A stretch of DNA of 64,000 nucleotides from Bradyrhizobium sp. Rc3b (GCF_900114915.1 NZ_FOUS01000010.1:1-64000), one strand, 5' to 3'. Positions 51,607 through 60,947 are shown, counted from the first letter of the stretch. Notes: generated by a model not told the origin, from the letters alone. A program made the numbers and translations.

Positions 51607-52321
51607 GACGATCTCCCAGATATGCGCTGATCACCTTGGGATCGCGAACGACATCGGCGGGCTTGCCCTCGACCAGCACCTTGCCGAGATCGAGCACGAT
51701 GGCGCGGTCGACCAACGGCATCACGATTTCCATGACATGCTCGACCATCAACACGGTGATGCCGGCATCGCGCACCTTGCGCACCAGCGCGACACCGGTC
51801 TGCGCCTCGGTCGGCGTCAGCCCGGTGAGGACTTCGTCGAGCAGCAGCAGTTTCGGCTCGGTCGCGAGCGCACGGGCGACTTCGAGCCGGCGTTTCTCGG
51901 CGGGCACGAGGTCGCTGGCAAGCACGTCGGCGCGCGCAGCGAGGCCGGTGAACTCCAAGACCTCATGCGCCTTGCGACGGGCTTCGCGCATCACGGTGTT
52001 GCGCACCAGCGCACCGACGATGACGTTGTCGATGACAGTCATGGTCTCGAAGCTCTTGACCACCTGGAAGGTGCGCCCTACCCCGCGCTGGCAGCGTTCG
52101 GCCGCCGGCATGTGGGTGACATCCTCGCCGTCGAATAGAATCGAGCCTTGCGTCGGCGGCAGAACGCCGGCGATGAGATTGAACAGCGTCGACTTGCCGG
52201 CGCCGTTCGGGCCGATCAGGCCGACGATCTCACCGCGGCCGACCGAGATCGAGACGTCGCTGTTGGCGACGAGGCCGCCGAACCGCTGCCAGACGCCGCG
52301 GGTTTCAAGAAGCGCGGTCAT
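51590..52321 (-). CDS. livG: Branched-chain-type ABC transporter ATPase LivG
   Basis: The 243-residue ATPase has Walker A GPNGAGKST, the LivG-type GVGRTFQ segment and Walker B LLLLDEVLTGLTPTE. The usual LSGGQ is replaced by a diverged PAEKRRLEVAR. The start is ATG 52321 and overlaps the livM stop as ATGA. It pairs with LivF as the ATPase dimer. Confidence 0.93.
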   Translation of the reverse strand: MTALLETRGVWQRFGGLVANSDVSISVGRGEIVGLIGPNGAGKSTLFNLIAGVLPPTQGSILFDGEDVTHMPAAERCQRGVGRTFQVVKSFETMTVIDNVIVGALVRNTVMREARRKAHEVLEFTGLAARADVLASDLVPAEKRRLEVARALATEPKLLLLDEVLTGLTPTEAQTGVALVRKVRDAGITVLMVEHVMEIVMPLVDRAIVLDLGKVLVEGKPADVVRDPKVISAYLGDRHAVGA

Positions 52322-53301
52322 CGTGCGGCCCCCGTCTTCTTCGGGCGTGAGAACAGGCTGAGCAGTCCCCGCGGCAAGGCCAGCGAGATCAGGACGATCA
52401 GCGTGCCATAGACGATGAGGTCGACGCCGCGCCCGGAGCCCCCGAACTTGAAGCGGGTCAGCTCCGTCAGCGGGATCAGAATGGCGGCGCCGAGCACCGG
52501 GCCCCACAGGGTGCCGATGCCGCCGAGCACGGCGGGCAGCGCCATTAAGAGCGAAAACTGGAAGCCCATGACGCTTTCAGGATCGATGTAGGAGACGAAC
52601 TGGGCATAGAAGCTGCCACCCACCGCGACCAGGAAGGCGGAGACGGCGGCCGCGCCCATCTTGGAATTGAAGACGTCGACACCGAGGCTTTCGGCCGCCT
52701 CCGGATTGTCCTTCACCGCCCGCCACCAAAATCCCCATTTGGAGTTCTCCAGCCACCAGGTGACGAACCAGGCGAGGCAGCACAGCGCCAGCGCGAAATA
52801 GAAGTACGGCAGCTTGGTGCGCAGAAACTGGAATTTCAGCCAGCTGTCGCCGCGGATCGGGATGGTGATGCCCATCGCGGCGCCGGCCCATTCCCAGTTG
52901 TGGAACAGAAGCAAGCCGATCTCGGCGATGACGATGGTGGCGATCACGAAGTAATGGCCGCGCAGGCGGAAGAAAGGATAACCGAGCCCCATCGCGATCA
53001 GCGCCGACACCACGCCGCCCGCCAGCATGCCGAACCAGGGCAGCACGCCGAACTTCGTGAACAGCAGCTCGGTGGTGTAGGCACCCAGGCCGAAATACAG
53101 CGCGTGCCCGAGCGAGATCTGCCCGCAATAGCCGGACAGGATGTTCCAGCTCTGCGACAGTCCCGCATACATCAGGGTCAGGATCAGGATGTTCTGGACG
53201 ACGACGTCCTTCACGAACAATGGCGTCAGCGCGGCAATCACGGCGAGCACCGCGGCGATGATGAGGTCGCGGCGGCGCCGCGCAGCAAAATCCTTGTCCA
53301 T
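52318..53301 (-). CDS. livM: Branched-chain-type ABC transporter permease LivM
   Basis: The 327-residue permease has about eight to nine hydrophobic segments and the LivM pattern NILSGYCGQISLGHALYFGL and KDNPEAAESLGVDVFNSK, which is the loop that contacts the ATPase. It starts one base inside the livH stop (TGATG). It forms the membrane channel with LivH. Confidence 0.93.
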   Translation of the reverse strand: MDKDFAARRRRDLIIAAVLAVIAALTPLFVKDVVVQNILILTLMYAGLSQSWNILSGYCGQISLGHALYFGLGAYTTELLFTKFGVLPWFGMLAGGVVSALIAMGLGYPFFRLRGHYFVIATIVIAEIGLLLFHNWEWAGAAMGITIPIRGDSWLKFQFLRTKLPYFYFALALCCLAWFVTWWLENSKWGFWWRAVKDNPEAAESLGVDVFNSKMGAAAVSAFLVAVGGSFYAQFVSYIDPESVMGFQFSLLMALPAVLGGIGTLWGPVLGAAILIPLTELTRFKFGGSGRGVDLIVYGTLIVLISLALPRGLLSLFSRPKKTGAAR

Positions 53302-54179
53302 CAGATCGATCCGAACAGGCCGCGCGGCCGGATGAAGACGACCAGCAGGTAAACCGCGTAGATGCCGACCGATTTCAGCGACGGCGGCAGCACCAGCGCG
53401 GTGACCGCTTCGACGAGGCCGACGATGATGCCGCCGGCAAAGGCGCCGAACACGCTGCCGAAGCCGCCGAGCGCCACCGTGACATAGGCGATCAGCGCAA
53501 AGGACGCGCCGACATCGGGATAGATATAGAAGAAGCTTGCCATGATCGCTCCGGCGAGACCGACCAGCGCGGCACCGAGGCCCCAGCCGAACGCGAACAC
53601 GCGGTTCTTGTCGATGCCGACCAGCGCGACCGCACCGGGATCTTCACGGGTGGCTTCCAGCGCGCGGCCGAAATCGGTGCGATGGATGAAGAAGTAGAGG
53701 CCGGCAAAGGCGAGAATCGAGACCAGCGCGCCGACCAGCTGCGGCTCCGGCAGGAAGATGCCGGCGACCGAGATGGTTTTGCCGCCGAGCCAGGATTGCG
53801 GAATGCTGCGATAATCCGGCGTGAAGAAGAACTGCGCCAGGCCCCGCATCACGATGGCAAGGCCGAAGGTGGTGAAGATCTGCACCATGCCGGCGTTGGC
53901 CTTGGCCCGCATGGCAAAGCGTACAATGAGCAGGTAGATCACCGCTCCGAAGATAAAGAGCGCCGCGGCGACCAACGGCGCCGACAGCAAGGGGTCGATC
54001 GCGAAGAACGCGAACAGGAAGAAGGACAGGTACATCGCGATCATCAGGAACTCGCCATGGGCGAAGTTCGTGACGTCCATCAGGCCGAAGATCAGCGCGA
54101 GGCCGACCGCGATCAGTCCGTACAGCAGGCCCATCAGAAGGCCGCTGGCAAGACTCTGAATAATGGCTTGGGCTGTCAA
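53301..54179 (-). CDS. livH: Branched-chain-type ABC transporter permease LivH
   Basis: The 292-residue permease has the LivH start SGLLMGLLYGLIAVGLALIF and GLMDVTNFAHGEF, then EDPGAVALVGIDKNRV as the coupling loop. The start chosen is TTG 54179, which gives the usual N-terminus; the next Met is at residue 16. It is the first of four tightly packed genes. A family G repeat separates it from the binding-protein gene upstream. Confidence 0.92.
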   Translation of the reverse strand: MTAQAIIQSLASGLLMGLLYGLIAVGLALIFGLMDVTNFAHGEFLMIAMYLSFFLFAFFAIDPLLSAPLVAAALFIFGAVIYLLIVRFAMRAKANAGMVQIFTTFGLAIVMRGLAQFFFTPDYRSIPQSWLGGKTISVAGIFLPEPQLVGALVSILAFAGLYFFIHRTDFGRALEATREDPGAVALVGIDKNRVFAFGWGLGAALVGLAGAIMASFFYIYPDVGASFALIAYVTVALGGFGSVFGAFAGGIIVGLVEAVTALVLPPSLKSVGIYAVYLLVVFIRPRGLFGSI

Positions 54180-54200
54180 AAGTCTGTCCCCCGAAATAGA

Positions 54201-54297
54201 TCCTCATCCCGAGGAGCGCGCACAAGCGCGCGTCTCGAAGGATGGCCCAGCCCTCGTCCTTCGAGACGCGGGCTACGCCCGCTTCTCAGGATGAGGG
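54201..54297. repeat. Palindromic intergenic repeat, family G
   Basis: TCCTCATCCCGAGGAGCGCG at the left and CTTCTCAGGATGAGGG at the right, inner CGTCTCGAAGGATGG / CCTTCGAGACGCG. It sits between the binding-protein gene and livH and may lower read-through so that binding protein is made in excess. Confidence 0.75.
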
Positions 54298-54330
54298 CGG
54301 GAGCTGCATCTGAGCTCCCGCGTCCCAGTC

Positions 54331-55575
54331 TTACTTCATCGGCCAGACCGCTTCCGCGATCGCGGCCTGCGGCGGGAAGATGGTGACGAACTTGCCGCCG
54401 ATATACTGCAGCAGAACCGGGTCGGCGTCGTTGTTCTGGCCCATCTCGTCGAACTTGACGCGCTTCCAGGGCATGATGGTCTGCTCGCCCGGGATGTCGG
54501 TCGCGGCCAGCGCATCACGGATCTTCTCGCCGTCGGTCGACTTGGCGCGGCTGATGGCGTCGGCAAGGATGATCAGGCCCATGAACTGGCGCGAGGTGAG
54601 GTCGTTGAAGTCCTTGCCCGACCGCGTCTTGAACATCTCGTTGATCTTGCCGACCATCGGGCGCTTCTGCGCGAGGTCGAGCGAGAACGTGCCGCGCGAA
54701 ATCACGCCTTCGAGCTTGTCGCCGACGGCATCGTACAGCGCCTTCTCGGAGAAGCCGGCGTCCTGCGCCACGATCGCGTTCGGCTTGTAGCCGAGCTCGG
54801 CCATGGTCTTGACCAGGAGGATGCCGTCGGTGGTGTAGCTCGAGGGCATCAGCACGTCGGCATTCGCGGACTTGAGCTGCTGCACCTCGGCCGAGAGCGA
54901 GGGCGAGTTGGCGCGATACTTGATGTCGGTGACGATCTTGTAGGCGCGCTCGCCGGCGATCTTGGCCTGGGCGTTGCCGGAATCGGTGCCGAAGATCGTG
55001 TCCTCGTGGAACAGCGACAGCGTCTCGATCTTGGTGCCCTTCTTCTTCATGGCGTCGAAGAAGTCGAACATCGCGGCCGAATACATCTCGTCATGCGGCG
55101 CGGCGCGGAAATAATACTTCAGGCCGCGGCGATGCAGGCTCGGCGAGGAGTTGTCGGCGGACACGAACGGGACCTGGTAGCGCTCGCAGATCTGGCTGAC
55201 GGTGACGGCGACGGCGCTCTGATAGGTGCCGATGATGGCGGAGACCTTCTCCTGCGTGATCAGGCGCTCGGCTTCGGCTCGGCCCTTCTGCGGATCGGCC
55301 TGGTGATCGGCGAACACGAGGCGGACTTTTGCGCCGCCGAGGCCCGGCAGGCCCTCGCCCTTCGCCAGCGGCAGGTCGAAATCGGTGTCCTTGTTGATGA
55401 CCTCGAGCGAGGTCTCATAGGCTTTCTGCGCGTCGACGCCCTGCTGCGCGCTGCCGCCGGAGAACGGATAGATGACGCCGATCACGACTTCCGAAGTCTG
55501 TGCGCGCGCCGCCAGCGGCACAAGTGCAGCGGTCGCGGTGGCTCCCAACAACACGTCGCGGCGAGTGATCGTCAT
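54331..55575 (-). CDS. ABC transporter substrate-binding protein (LivK-like)
   Basis: The 414-residue periplasmic protein starts with a Tat-type signal (TRRDVLLGATATAALVPLAA, cleavage near ARA-QT). It continues with VVIGVIYPFSGGSAQQG and the two-lobed type I fold of the peripla_BP_6 class. It is long for the family. It is the ligand receptor for LivHMGF. Since amidohydrolases and hydroxyacid dehydrogenases lie on the other side, the ligand might be an amide, ureido acid or hydroxyacid rather than leucine. Confidence 0.93.
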   Translation of the reverse strand: MTITRRDVLLGATATAALVPLAARAQTSEVVIGVIYPFSGGSAQQGVDAQKAYETSLEVINKDTDFDLPLAKGEGLPGLGGAKVRLVFADHQADPQKGRAEAERLITQEKVSAIIGTYQSAVAVTVSQICERYQVPFVSADNSSPSLHRRGLKYYFRAAPHDEMYSAAMFDFFDAMKKKGTKIETLSLFHEDTIFGTDSGNAQAKIAGERAYKIVTDIKYRANSPSLSAEVQQLKSANADVLMPSSYTTDGILLVKTMAELGYKPNAIVAQDAGFSEKALYDAVGDKLEGVISRGTFSLDLAQKRPMVGKINEMFKTRSGKDFNDLTSRQFMGLIILADAISRAKSTDGEKIRDALAATDIPGEQTIMPWKRVKFDEMGQNNDADPVLLQYIGGKFVTIFPPQAAIAEAVWPMK

Positions 55576-55664
55576 GGCAAAGTCCCCTGTTACTGAATTT
55601 CGTCTGATCGGATGAAGCGATTGATGGATGCGGTAAAGCCCGAAGAAGCAGCAAACGCTGCCCC

Positions 55665-56480
55665 CTAAATCACGGCCATGGTCCTGTTCTTGAGATCCGT
55701 CACCAGCATCAGGCCGGGCGAATGCGTGATCGCGAACGGAAGCTTGGCGGCGTTGATCACCGATTGCGGCGTCACGCCGCAGGCCCAGAACACCGGAATC
55801 TCGTCGTCGGCGACCGGCACCGGATCGCCGTAGTCCGGCTTGGCAATGTCCTTGATGCCGATCAGATGCGGATGGCCGAGATGGACCGGCGCGCCGTGCA
55901 CGGCGGGATAGCGCGAGGTGATCTGCACCGCGCGGATCGCATCCGCCGGCTTGAAGGGACGCATCGAGACCACCATGGGACCAGCGAACGGACCGGCCTC
56001 GCCGCAGGCGATGTTGGTACGATACATCGGCACGCGCACATTGCGCTCGATGTGCCGGATCGGCATGCCCTCGTCGAGCAAGGCTTCTTCGAACGAGAAG
56101 GAGCAGCCGAGCACGAAGGTCACGAGATCATCGCGCCAATGCTTCGTCACATCGGTCGGCTCGTCGACGACCTCGCCGTCGCGCCAGACGCGGTAGCGCG
56201 GCACGTCGGTGCGGATGTCGAGATCGGCGCCGAGCGAAGGGATGTGCGGACTGCCGACATCGGACATGCCGATGATCGGGCACGGCTTCGGATTGAGCTG
56301 GCAGAAGCGATGAAAGGCGCTGGCATATTCCGCCGGCAGGATCGCCAGATTGCCCTGGACGAAGCCGGGGGCGACGCCGGCGGTGGAGGCGACCAGCCCT
56401 TGCCGATAGGCAAGCCGCGCCTTGCGGCTCGGAAGGGCGTCGGGCGTTTCAGTTTGCTGCACTGCCACCAAAACAGTCAT
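55665..56480 (-). CDS. DUF1445 putative hydro-lyase (D-glutamate cyclase family)
   Basis: The 271-residue protein has ARLAYRQGLV, GFVQGNLAILP, FVLGCSFSFEEALLDEG, CGEAGPFAGPMVVSMRP and FWACGVTPQ, the core signature of the DUF1445 family. Mammalian members convert D-glutamate to 5-oxo-D-proline, while many bacterial members are only called putative hydro-lyases. The start is ATG 56480. It is divergent from a LysR gene and upstream of the binding-protein gene on the same strand (90 bases), so it may be cotranscribed with the Liv system. Confidence 0.9.
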   Translation of the reverse strand: MTVLVAVQQTETPDALPSRKARLAYRQGLVASTAGVAPGFVQGNLAILPAEYASAFHRFCQLNPKPCPIIGMSDVGSPHIPSLGADLDIRTDVPRYRVWRDGEVVDEPTDVTKHWRDDLVTFVLGCSFSFEEALLDEGMPIRHIERNVRVPMYRTNIACGEAGPFAGPMVVSMRPFKPADAIRAVQITSRYPAVHGAPVHLGHPHLIGIKDIAKPDYGDPVPVADDEIPVFWACGVTPQSVINAAKLPFAITHSPGLMLVTDLKNRTMAVI

Positions 56481-56554
56481 GTAATCGACCTGCCTATAAA
56501 CTCGACAAAGACAGCCAACACCAAGCGTGCTATAAAGTCTAATCGTCCTTTCTA

Positions 56555-56566
56555 ATCGATATCGAT
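56555..56566. promoter_or_regulatory. Candidate LysR operator
   Basis: The perfect palindrome ATCGATATCGAT lies in the 119-base gap between the divergent hydro-lyase and LysR genes. Related half-sites AATCG (56541) and TTATCGA (56576) are nearby, and the area is AT-rich compared with its surroundings. This position is usual for a LysR-type binding site. It is inferred only. Confidence 0.4.
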
Positions 56567-56599
56567 AAATTCATTTTATCGACGAGGAAAATCCTTCCA

Positions 56600-57517
56600 A
56601 TGCTGGACTTCAGGTCGATCGAGACTTTTCTCTGGGTCGTAAAGCTCGGCAGCTTCCGTGGCGCTGCAGCACGGCTCAATACGACCCAGCCGGCGATCTC
56701 CCAGCGCATTGCCCAGCTCGAGCGCGAGATGGGCGTGAAGCTCCTCAACCGCGACCACCGCGTCGCCTCGCCGACACCGAGCGGCCGGCAGATGATGGTC
56801 TATGCGGAGAAGCTGATCGGCCTGCGCGCCCAGATGATGGCGGAGATCGGCGATCGTTCGGCGATGCGGGGCGTGATGCGGCTCGGCGTCGCCGAGACCA
56901 TCGTGCACACCTGGCTGCCGCGCCTGGTGAAGAGCGTGAACCAGGTCTATCCGAACCTGTCGCTGGAGATCGAGGTCGACATCACGCCCAACCTCACCGC
57001 GCGCCTGCTCGCGCAGGAGATCGAGCTTGCCTTCGTGGTCGGACCGCTGTCGGCGTCCGGCGTGCATAATCGCGTGCTCGCCGATTACCCGATCGGCTTC
57101 CTCGCAAGCCCTTCGCTCGGCCTCGGCAAAGGCCGGGTGACACCGGCGGAGCTTGCTCGGTTTCCGATCATCACCTTCCCGCGCAAGACCAAGCCTTACG
57201 AGGTCGTGCGCGAGGTGTTCGACCGGCCGGAGCTGCCGCCGATCCGGCTGCACGCGTCCGCATCGCTCGCGACCGTCATCCACATGGCGGTCGAAGGCCT
57301 CGGCGTCGCCGTGATCCCCGACGCGATCGTCGAGAGCGAGCTCGCCGACGGCCGGCTGCAGCTGCTCGACACCGATCTTGCGATCGCACCGCTGACGTTC
57401 ACCGCAAGCTGGCTCGCCTCGCCCGACGTCGTCGCCGTGGAGCGCGTCGCCGAGCTTGCACGGCAGATTGCGCAGAGCAGCCTCGCAGTTGACGCGCCCG
57501 CGCTGGCGCGTCATTGA
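56600..57517 (+). CDS. LysR family transcriptional regulator
   Basis: The 305-residue protein has the LysR winged helix at residues 1-60 (RSIETFLWVVKLGSFRGAAA, RLNTTQPAISQRIAQLEREM) and an effector domain with GVAETIVHTWLPRLV. The start is ATG 56600, preceded by ACGAGGAAA. It is divergent from the hydro-lyase gene and is followed after 33 bases by the M20 hydrolase gene on its own strand. It could therefore control both directions: uptake/hydro-lyase and the hydrolase-dehydrogenase operon. Confidence 0.93.
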   Translation: MLDFRSIETFLWVVKLGSFRGAAARLNTTQPAISQRIAQLEREMGVKLLNRDHRVASPTPSGRQMMVYAEKLIGLRAQMMAEIGDRSAMRGVMRLGVAETIVHTWLPRLVKSVNQVYPNLSLEIEVDITPNLTARLLAQEIELAFVVGPLSASGVHNRVLADYPIGFLASPSLGLGKGRVTPAELARFPIITFPRKTKPYEVVREVFDRPELPPIRLHASASLATVIHMAVEGLGVAVIPDAIVESELADGRLQLLDTDLAIAPLTFTASWLASPDVVAVERVAELARQIAQSSLAVDAPALARH

Positions 57518-57550
57518 AAAAGGCGCCGGACAATCGAGAGACCCCACCGC

Positions 57551-58801
57551 ATGAGCCGAGCCGCCACCAATCTGCAAATCGATTCCGCCCGCCTCTGGGG
57601 CTCCATCCACGAGACCGCGCAATTCGGCGCGACGGCCAAAGGCGGCGTGCGGCGGCTGACACTGAGCAGCGAAGACAAGCTGGTGCGCGACTGGTTCCGC
57701 AAGGCATGCGAGGACGCCGGGCTCGAAGTGCACACCGACGCACTCGGCTCGCAATTCGGCCTGCGCAAGGGCCGCGACATGTCGAAGCCGCCTGTCGGCA
57801 TCGGCTCGCATCTCGACACCCAGCCGACCGGCGGCAAGTATGACGGCATTCTGGGCACGCTCGGCGCACTTGAAGTGATCCGCACGCTGAACGATGCCGG
57901 CATCGAGACCGAAGCGCCGATCTGCGTCGTCAACTGGACCAACGAGGAAGGCTCGCGCTTCGCACCCGCGATGATGGCCTCCGCCGCCTATGTCGGCGAC
58001 TTCACCACCGACGATATTTTGTCGCGCAAGGACGCCGAGGGCACGACCGTCGGCCAGGCGCTGGACAGCATCGGCTATCGCGGCGACAAGCCGGTCGGCT
58101 TCCAGAAGCTCGGCTGTTTCGTCGAGCTGCATATCGAGCAGGGCCCGATTTTGGAGGCCGAAGGCAAGACCATCGGCGTGGTCGATTCCGGCCAGGGCGT
58201 GCTGTGGTACGACGGCAAGATCTCCGGTTTCGAGAGCCATGCCGGATCGACGCCGATGCCGCTGCGGCGCGACGCGCTGGCGACGTTGTCGGAGATCGTG
58301 CTGGCGATGGAATCCATCGCGAAGAAGCACGGCCCGAACGCGGTCGGCACCATCGGCGAAGCCGTGATCGCAAATCCCTCGCGCAACGTCATTCCCGGCG
58401 AGATCGCCTTCACCATGGATTGCCGCAGCGCGGACGGCGCCATCATGGACGCGCTCGATCGCGATCTGCGCGCCGCGATTGCGGAGATCGCCGCACGCCG
58501 CAAGGTCGAGGTCAAGATCGACCTGGTCTGGCGCAAGCCGCCGACGCATTTCGATCCCAAGCTGATCTCGGCAGTCGAGAACGCGGCAAAGACGCTCGGT
58601 TATTCCTCGCGCCGCATCACCTCCGGCGCCGGCCACGACGCCTGCAACCTCAACACGATCATGCCGGCGGCGATGGTGTTCGTGCCCTGCAAGGACGGCA
58701 TCAGCCACAACGAGCTGGAGGATGCCACGCAGGGCGACTGCACTGCCGGCACCAACGTTCTCATGCATACCGTGCTGGCGATCGCCGGCGTCGCGTCCTG
58801 A
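57551..58801 (+). CDS. M20-family Zn amidohydrolase (allantoate/N-carbamoyl amidase type)
   Basis: The 416-residue protein has the two-metal M20 site: His87 (GSHLDTQ), Asp98 (GKYDGILG), Glu132/133 (NEEGSRF), His194 (ELHIEQG) and His386 (GISHNELE). The wording is that of the allantoate amidohydrolase, beta-ureidopropionase and N-carbamoyl-L-amino-acid hydrolase group. All of these remove carbamoyl groups and release ammonia and CO2. Which one it is cannot be told. It is 12 bases upstream of a hydroxyacid dehydrogenase gene and 33 bases after the LysR gene. Confidence 0.9.
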   Translation: MSRAATNLQIDSARLWGSIHETAQFGATAKGGVRRLTLSSEDKLVRDWFRKACEDAGLEVHTDALGSQFGLRKGRDMSKPPVGIGSHLDTQPTGGKYDGILGTLGALEVIRTLNDAGIETEAPICVVNWTNEEGSRFAPAMMASAAYVGDFTTDDILSRKDAEGTTVGQALDSIGYRGDKPVGFQKLGCFVELHIEQGPILEAEGKTIGVVDSGQGVLWYDGKISGFESHAGSTPMPLRRDALATLSEIVLAMESIAKKHGPNAVGTIGEAVIANPSRNVIPGEIAFTMDCRSADGAIMDALDRDLRAAIAEIAARRKVEVKIDLVWRKPPTHFDPKLISAVENAAKTLGYSSRRITSGAGHDACNLNTIMPAAMVFVPCKDGISHNELEDATQGDCTAGTNVLMHTVLAIAGVAS

Positions 58802-58813
58802 CCGGAGAGAGCC

Positions 58814-59725
58814 ATGCGCGGAGTTTTCATCGACGCCAATGAAGCGCTTGCCGTGATCATGGAACGGCTGGAGAAGCCCGGGGATCCCAAGGTGCGGATC
58901 CACAGGGATCCAGATATCAAGCCCGAGCAATACCCTGAAATCCTCGACGGCGCCGAGATCGCCATCGTCGATCACACCGCACTGCCGACCGAGGTGGCGA
59001 AGAAATGTGCGGGGCTGAAGCACGTCGTGTTCCTCGGCACCGGCGCGCGCAGCTACATGAATCCGGAGGAGCTGGCAGAACTCGGCATCTCCGTGCACCT
59101 GATCAAGGGCTATGGCGACACCGCGGTCGCTGAATCCGCAATCGCGCTGATGTGGGCCTCGGCCCGCGTCATCGCGATGATGGATCGCGAGATGCGCGGC
59201 GGCAACTGGCTGCGCGAAGACGGTATGCAGCTCACCGGCAAGACGCTCGGCCTAATCGGCTTCGGCGGCATCGCCGCCGAGGTCGCGCGCATTGCGTCCG
59301 GCAGCGGCATGAAGGTGATCGCCTGGAATCGCTCTCCGAAGAGCCATCCGGGCGTGGAATTCACCGATCTCGACAGCCTGCTGGCAAGGAGCGACGTCGT
59401 GTCGCTGCACCTGCTGCTCAACGACGAGACGCGCGGCATGATCACGCGCGAGAAGATCGCAAAGATGAAGCCGGGCGTCATCTTCGTGAACACCGCCCGC
59501 GCCGCGATCGTCGACGAGCAGGCGATGATCGACGCGCTGAAATCGGGCCACATGCGCCATGCCGGCCTCGACGTCTTCAACACCGAGCCTCTGCCCGGCG
59601 ATCATCCGCTGACAAAAATTCCGAACGTGACGCTGTCGGCGCATTCCGCCTTCCGCACGCCGGAGGCGAGCGAGAACCTAATTGAAGCCGCATTGGTTCA
59701 TTGCCGCCGCATCGTGAATTCGTAA
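58814..59725 (+). CDS. D-isomer-specific 2-hydroxyacid dehydrogenase family protein
   Basis: The 303-residue protein has the NAD motif LGLIGFGGIAAEVA, VSLHLLLNDETRGMI, FVNTARAAIVDE and a C-terminal LSAHSAFRTPEA with the catalytic His. Members reduce 2-oxoacids or oxidise D-2-hydroxyacids. The gene follows the M20 hydrolase by 12 bases with GGAGAG before its ATG. The stop TAA is in the left end of a repeat (CGTAAGATGGG). The substrate might be the hydroxyacid or oxoacid left after carbamoyl removal. Confidence 0.9.
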   Translation: MRGVFIDANEALAVIMERLEKPGDPKVRIHRDPDIKPEQYPEILDGAEIAIVDHTALPTEVAKKCAGLKHVVFLGTGARSYMNPEELAELGISVHLIKGYGDTAVAESAIALMWASARVIAMMDREMRGGNWLREDGMQLTGKTLGLIGFGGIAAEVARIASGSGMKVIAWNRSPKSHPGVEFTDLDSLLARSDVVSLHLLLNDETRGMITREKIAKMKPGVIFVNTARAAIVDEQAMIDALKSGHMRHAGLDVFNTEPLPGDHPLTKIPNVTLSAHSAFRTPEASENLIEAALVHCRRIVNS

Positions 59726-59836
59726 GATGGGTTAGCCTTGCAGGTGCGTGAAGCGCATCTGCGAGGCGTAACCCACCTCTTTAGTTTCCGCGGAGACAGA
59801 AGTGGTGGGTTACGCCTTCGGCTAACCCACCCTACG
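59721..59836. repeat. Palindromic intergenic repeat, family J
   Basis: CGTAAGATGGGTTAGCC at the left and GGCTAACCCACCCTACG at the right, inner GGCGTAACCCACC / GGTGGGTTACGCC. It includes the TAA stop of the upstream gene. It is related to family B in the outer CCCACCCTACG. Confidence 0.8.
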
Positions 59837-59873
59837 CTCCCCGCCAAATTGTGAAAGGATAAGAGCAATAACA

Positions 59874-60947
59874 ATGGCCGACTATCGCACCATCAAGGCA
59901 GAGCCGCTCACCAACGCCATTCGTGCCATCGTCAAGGCCGGCGGGTCTTCGGACCGCGAAGCCGAGCTCGTGGCCACCAATCTGGTCGAGGCCAACCTCA
60001 AGGGCCATGACTCCCACGGCGTCGGCATGATCCCGCGCTATGTCCAGAGCGTCACCAATGGTGGCCTCGCCGTGAACGCGCACGTCAAGATCGTGCTAGA
60101 CACGGGGCCGCTCCTCACCCTCGACGGCCTCACCGGCTACGGCCAGGTGATCGGTCATGAAGCCATGGAGCTGGCAGCCGAACGCGCCAAGCGAAACGGC
60201 GTGTGCCTCGTCGGCCTCTCCAATTCGCATCACATCGGTCGCATCGGCCACTGGGCTGAGCAGTGCATCGACCACGGATTGGTCTCGATCCACTTCGTCA
60301 ACGTCATTTCCCGCCCGATCGTGGCGCCCTGGGGCGGCAGCGATGCGCGCCACGGCACCAACCCGTTCTGCGTCGGCATCCCGCGCGCCGGCAAGGACCC
60401 GATCGTGCTCGACTTCGCCACCAGCCGGATCGCGCAGGGCAAAACCCGCGTCGCCCACAACAAGGGCGTCGCGCTGGAGCCAGGCACCATCATCGACAAT
60501 GAAGGCAAGCCCACCACCAACCCGCGCTACACCGTGATCCCGCCGCATGGCGCGATCCTGCCGTTCGGCGAGCACAAGGGCTCGGGGCTCGCGCTCGTGT
60601 GCGAAATCCTCGGCGGCGCGCTCTCCGGCGGGCAGGTGGTCAAGGGCCCCTCCGACGGCAAGTACAACGTCCTCAACGGCATGCTCTCGATCGTCATCGA
60701 TCCCGGCAAGCTCGGCACCGGCGAAAACCTCGCGCGCGAAGTCGAGAGTTTTGTTGCCTGGCAAACCGGCTCGCCGCCTGCCCCCGGCGTCGACAAGGTC
60801 AGAATCGCCGGCGAGCCCGAGCGCGAGACCAAGGAGAAGCGCCTTGCCGAAGGCATTCCGGTCGATCCGACCACCTGGCAGGAGATCATCGAGGCCGGGA
60901 AGAAGTTCGGGCTGGATCAGGCCGCGATCGAGAACATCGCTGGCTGA
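59874..60947 (+). CDS. Ldh family (malate/lactate/ureidoglycolate-type) dehydrogenase
   Basis: The 357-residue protein belongs to the Ldh_2 family. It has VEANLKGHDSHGV (catalytic His45/His48), SNSHHIGRIGHWAEQ and ISRPIVAPWGGSDARHGTNP. Family members oxidise L-malate, L-lactate, sulfolactate, 2,3-diketogulonate or ureidoglycolate (AllD). The closeness to an allantoate-type amidohydrolase makes a ureidoglycolate-like substrate a fair guess, but only a guess. The start is ATG 59874, with weak AAAGGAT upstream. It is separated from the previous gene by a repeat. Confidence 0.9.
   Translation: MADYRTIKAEPLTNAIRAIVKAGGSSDREAELVATNLVEANLKGHDSHGVGMIPRYVQSVTNGGLAVNAHVKIVLDTGPLLTLDGLTGYGQVIGHEAMELAAERAKRNGVCLVGLSNSHHIGRIGHWAEQCIDHGLVSIHFVNVISRPIVAPWGGSDARHGTNPFCVGIPRAGKDPIVLDFATSRIAQGKTRVAHNKGVALEPGTIIDNEGKPTTNPRYTVIPPHGAILPFGEHKGSGLALVCEILGGALSGGQVVKGPSDGKYNVLNGMLSIVIDPGKLGTGENLAREVESFVAWQTGSPPAPGVDKVRIAGEPERETKEKRLAEGIPVDPTTWQEIIEAGKKFGLDQAAIENIAG

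Noticed and set aside
56576..59098. 840-codon minus-strand frame opposite the LysR and amidohydrolase genes
   Set aside because: Antisense shadow: it spans the LysR start, the amidohydrolase and part of the dehydrogenase gene, and has no domain.
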